A stretch of DNA of 64,000 nucleotides from Megalobrama amblycephala (lineage: Eukaryota; Chordata; Actinopteri; Cypriniformes; Xenocyprididae). Every line of letters starts with the position of its first letter. Position 1 is the stretch's first letter. This document shows, in pieces, positions 60,347-64,000 of the stretch. Location: positions 31,411,655 to 31,475,654 of the forward strand of contig NC_063061.1 of NCBI RefSeq assembly GCF_018812025.1, read 5' to 3'. Made by a program: the position numbers and the translations under genes. Below the pieces are notes generated by a model. It was not told the origin of the DNA and did not search any database. It saw only the letters and a program-made list of their open reading frames with translations.

Positions 60347-63300
60347 ATGGAGGACACAGAAAGCTGCAAAAGGCAAAAATTTGCAATGGTATGTATGTGT
60401 TGGTTTTAACCCTTTATCAAACATTTTATCAAGCATTTGTTAAATAGTCTCAAAGTCTTAAATTTAAAAATTAAAGTCAATTCCTGTACATATTTATCGT
60501 GATATTTGTAAATCAGTTGTGCCCCTTCTTGGATAGTTGGATGTCCCACACACTGTCAGAAAGTTTATATTAATTCCTTTGTATTCTTAAAAAAAAAATG
60601 ATTACAAATTGGGCCCAAAATGTTCCAATGATACATGATGTCTCTCCGCACCTCATACAGGATTACTTGCAGGTTACTTAGTACTTCTTTTTAAGATCTC
60701 TACAATATCAAACTCAACAGTTAGAGCTACTAGTGAGTCGCTGCAAATCTTGCCTTGATTAGCCCTTCCCAGGTAACATTTCTACCCAGGTAAAAAAGTA
60801 GTATACTTTAGTGTATTTGAAATATGAATGAAGTACATGAATTATAAAACAAGTATACTTCTACTTGTTGTACTTTATTTAAAGAGTATTTGATTTGTAC
60901 TTTTTAAAAGTATACTTCAAAAAAGATGTAATTAAGTTCAACTTAATAGTCCAAACAGTAAGTATACTAATTTATCAGTAATCAAATTATTTTTTAAATG
61001 TACTTTTTGAAAGTGTACTTTGTTGTTAATGTATTTTAAATTGAATTGAAGTTTTTTTTTTTTTTAAGTGTATTAAATTTGACACACTTAGAGTGGCAAT
61101 TCAGTGTACTTATGGGAAGTATATTTTTTGGAAATTAATTGTTAGTATACTTTTTTTAAAAGTGTACTATGTTCTCACTTCATTAGAAGTGTGACTTCTG
61201 TACACTTTATACAGTACACTCTAAAATAAGTGTATTTTTAGTGGCATATCAGAGTACTCTTATAAAATATGTTAAAATACAAAAATGTATAGTGGTAATT
61301 TAGTGTACTTTTAGTAAGTACGCTTATTTGTAATACAAAGTATAATTTATTAAAGTGTACACTGATTTCACTTCATCTGTAGTGTAATCTTAGAGTCAGT
61401 CTGTTGTTCGTTATCTGGCTCGGCTCGGTGTTCATCTTCAGTTCTCTCTTCACAGCAGTTCAGTCAGTGTACTGAGTACATGAATTACTCGGGGATATTG
61501 GTTTGTTTGAACTCAGAGGGAGTGTCAGCCACATTAAAAAAATTAACAGCTTAAGTCATTTGTGGATTAATGCGTATTGGAGACGCGAACCGTTTAAAAC
61601 GATTCAGTTCGATTTGGTGAACTGGTTCAAAAAGATCCGGTTACATCGAATGATTCGTTCGCGAACCGGATATCACAAACTGCTTTGTTTTGAACTCTCT
61701 CTCACAACAGACACGGAAAAGAAGACAATGCTGAATAAAGTCGTAGTTTTTGCTATTTTTGGACCAAAATGTATTTTCGATGCTTCAAAAAATTCTAACT
61801 GACCCTCTGATGTCACATGGACTACTTTGATGATGTTTTTCGTACCTTTAGAGCTCTCGGACTAAATCTAAAATATCTTAAACTTTGTTCCAAAGATAAA
61901 CGGAGGTCTTACGGGTTTGGAACAACATGAGGGTAAGTTATTAATGACATAATTTTGCTATTTGGGTGAACTAACCCTTTCATTTGAAGAACATGCATGT
62001 TCACGTTATGTCTTGGAATACAGACCTGACTTCCCAGATTACAAATTTGAAAATCCACTTAACTCTGCCATTTTTGCCGTCATTGATTACTGTTAATACT
62101 TCTTGTTTGAATTTCACTGATTAAGCAATAGCCTATGGTAAAAGTGACAGTGGGTTGGTACGGATTAGGGCTGGGATAAACGATATATTTTTTTAACGAT
62201 TAATTTAGCGATTATTTTTCGGTGCATCGATTAATCTAACGACTCTTTTTTTGATTTTGTTTTTTTTCACTCCGATTCTATTTCGGTTTGATTCGATTAT
62301 CGATAATCTCCCCATTAATTGACTAATACCAATTTATAAAAAGTCCAAAATAAAAGACTATACAAGTGCAAAGTAATGCATTCTTAGTCAGCGGTAGCGT
62401 TCGATAAAACTTTGAAGCCTTAAACACATAGCTTACTAAAAAAAAAGTGCATCTTGTAATTCTTCTTTCAGAAGAAAATAACAACAAATTGATGTCTAGC
62501 ATTCAATAAAAAAAAAGGTCACCCAAAATACTTGTTTAGAGCAATTGAAAGAATACAGTAACCAATGTAAACTTGAGGGCTTTAAGCTAACACAGAGAGT
62601 GCTTTTCCAACAAAAAATCAATAAAAATTAACAGCGACAGTGGGAGCCAGCAGCCTGTCATGGTGTCCTTCCTGAACCAACAGAATTTAACATTTGTTGA
62701 AAACGCATAGCTTACTGAAAAAAGTGCATCTTTTAATTCTTCATTCACATAAAAATAACAACAATGTATAGTAGTAATACACTCTGCCACTCACCTTTTT
62801 CTTAAAAAAAAAAATACTAATGTAGGTAACTAGAATTTAATAAATGGAACATTATGGTAAAGTGTACCGATTTGTTATACACCGATTCAGACATCTCATG
62901 AGTTCAGTGTTGGACAGATCAGTTGTTTTAACCATTCATTTAAGTGAATCAGTTCAAATGAGTCATTAGTTCGCGAATCGGACATGTCATTATTGGACGT
63001 GTAGCCTACGGCAAGCGCTGTGTGATTATCCCGGCAGTTTATTTTTTAGCATAACTTACACTCCGCGGTAATTTAAAAAAAAAAATAATATCTCAGAATG
63101 CTCCACGTGAAACTTTGTTCATCCCAGCCCTGGTACGGATATAACTACAAGGCCTCTGGCAAATTGGTGCAGGTACCAATACTGTGACCACAAGTGACAT
63201 ATTGCATTTATAGGCAACCCTCACAGGGAAAGGAAATAAAGGCGAGCTGAAGGAGCAGCTGGAGCCAGAAAAAACCAACGCAATTTTAGGTACAGTAATA

Positions 63301-63514
63301 TCATAGTTATGAATCCAAATCCATTGTGATGATTGATTGACAAATCCATTATAATCAATGATTGTATTTCAATGTTATACATTGTCTATCCTGTTTTAAT
63401 TCATCCCCATGTCTCTTTCCTGTTTTCACAGATGCAGTGAGGGAGCGATTCCCCAACACCGAGGTGGCAGAGATCCGGGCCCTTCTACGGAGGAAGTGCA
63501 ACAATGAGAGCTAA
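60347..63514 (+). CDS. Three-exon gene model, possible BEN-like protein C-terminus
   Basis: Exons: 60315-60388 (acceptor TTGTTTCAG, donor ATG|GTATGT; ATG at 60347), 63214-63289 (acceptor CATTTATAG, donor TTTTAG|GTACAG) and 63432-63514 (acceptor TTTTCACAG; stop TAA at 63512). Phases 0 and 1 match, and the joined frame is exactly 66 residues without stops: MEDTESCKRQKFAM, then LEPEKTNAILDAVRERFP across the second junction, ending RRKCNNES. The last two exons look like the C-terminal helices of a BEN-type domain (from memory, weak). Other exons may exist in the 2.8-kb second intron, which is filled with repeats. Coding signal of exons 2-3 is good; completeness is doubtful. Confidence 0.5.
60776..61395. 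repeat. AGTATACTT-rich interspersed repeat
   Basis: Dense GTACTTT/AGTATACTT/AAGTGTA motifs with a CCCAGGTAAAAAAGTA start, the same end as the foldback element at 7220-7706. Probably an older, longer member of that family. Intronic to the three-exon model. Confidence 0.5.
62166..63132. mobile_element. hAT-type MITE
   Basis: Ends TAGGGCTGGGATAAAC and, reversed, CAGGGCTGGGATGAAC, flanked by a perfect 8-bp target duplication GTACGGAT (62158-62165 and 63133-63140). Eight-base duplications and this terminus fit hAT elements. 967 bp, no transposase; a segment of about 70 bp with CATAGCTTACT...GTGCATCTT occurs twice inside. It lies only 80 bp before the second exon of the gene model. Confidence 0.85.
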
Positions 63515-63543
63515 AAGGCCTCTAGTAACTCAAGTCAGAGCTA

Positions 63544-64000
63544 CAGGTGCTGGTCATATAATTAGAACATCGTGAAAAAGTTCATTTTTTTATTGTAAAT
63601 TATTTTTAAAAATGAAACTTTCATATATTCTAGATTCCCTACATGTAAAGTAAAACATTTCAAAAGTTTTTTTTATTTTTTTTTTATTTTGGTGATTAGA
63701 GCATACAGCTCATGAAAGTCCAAAATCCAGTATCTCAAAATATTAGAATATTTTCTAAGAACAATCAAAAAAAGGATTTTCAAAACAGAAAAGTTCAAGT
63801 TCTTTAAAGTATGTTCATTTGTGCACTCAATACTTGGTCGGCAGCACATATTACAGCAAACGACTTGCTCCTAGCACAAATTACAGCATCAGTGAAGTGT
63901 GGCATGGAAGTGATCAGCCTGTGGCACTGCTGAGGCACTATTGAGCCTTCAGATCATCTGTATATTGTTGGATCGACTGTTTCTCATCTTTCTCTTGAAA
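63544..64000 (-). mobile_element. Tc1-like element 3 (runs off the window)
   Basis: CAGGTGCTGGTCATATAATT after TA (63542-63543) is a typical Tc1-family terminus. The terminal region continues to about 63790 and then shows transposase C-terminal coding on the minus strand. Confidence 0.75.
63785..63990 (-). pseudogene. Tc1-like transposase C-terminal fragment
   Basis: Minus strand encodes YTDDLKAQ followed by a stop/frameshift and then QCHRLITSMPHFTDAVICAR, the usual end region of Tc1 transposases. The one-frame change near 63935 indicates an inactive copy; the rest is outside the window. Confidence 0.6.

Noticed and set aside
60776..61395. Satellite array of AGTATACTT units
   Set aside because: The motif recurs irregularly and without fixed period, so it is better described as an interspersed repeat related to the foldback at 7.2 kb.

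Overview
The window is vertebrate nuclear DNA from a teleost fish, most likely a cyprinid (zebrafish/carp group). The evidence is multi-exon and spliced signals, dense fish-type DIRS, Gypsy, Tc1, hAT and Kolobok-like elements, and many interspersed repeats that I recognise from cyprinid genomes. There is no operon structure, no rRNA and no CRISPR. The species assignment is inference.

The backbone is a tandem array of one family of short, intronless-coding, rhodopsin-like GPCRs, all main copies on the minus strand. Six copies are intact (ATG starts at about 2156, 18997, 25382, 35819, 50038 and 52787). Four main copies are broken: 5496-6357 (frameshift), 28144-28374 (internal deletion), 29441-30289 (nonsense codon) and 38820-39330 (split from its promoter by a retroelement). 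Short fragments lie at 26113, 30901 and 41555 on the plus strand and at 48722 and 58683 on the minus strand. Most units carry the same 5' module: an ATGCAAAT octamer, a TATA-like box 70-100 bp downstream of it, a short untranslated first exon, an intron of roughly 130-190 bp and then the single coding exon. The receptors share E at 2.50, ERY, no CWxP, QPxxF/Y in TM7, Trp at 3.25 and no cysteine in the second extracellular loop, so the usual TM3-ECL2 disulfide cannot form. Ligand and function are unknown. Tandem expansion with frequent pseudogenes suggests a chemosensory or immune-type receptor family, which is inference.

Transposable elements by region: 1-1184, 3' end of an LTR retrotransposon; 7.2-9.5 kb, foldback element, repeats and a LINE endonuclease relic; 9698-16875, a Kolobok-like non-autonomous element (TTAA target site) holding a nested DIRS-1-like element with inverted termini; 20601-21958, a Kolobok-like element with THAP exon remnant; 22409-24041, a Tc1-like element; 26.4-27.6 kb, foldback element and LTR-like piece; 31.1-33.1 kb, a repeat with a nested PIF/Harbinger-type MITE; 33362-34578, a second Tc1-like element; 37.29-38.82 kb, a deletion derivative of a Gypsy element; 39.34-41.22 kb, a gag-like retroelement; 42.16-47.55 kb, a second DIRS-like element; 53456-58498, a nearly intact young Gypsy element with integrase upstream of reverse transcriptase (Gmr1-type order), inserted in a (TA)n tract; 62166-63132, a hAT MITE with perfect 8-bp target duplication; 63544-64000, the end of another Tc1-like element.

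The array appears to end near 53-58 kb. At the right edge three plus-strand exons (60347-63514) join in frame to a 66-residue product and may be the end of a different, BEN-like gene.
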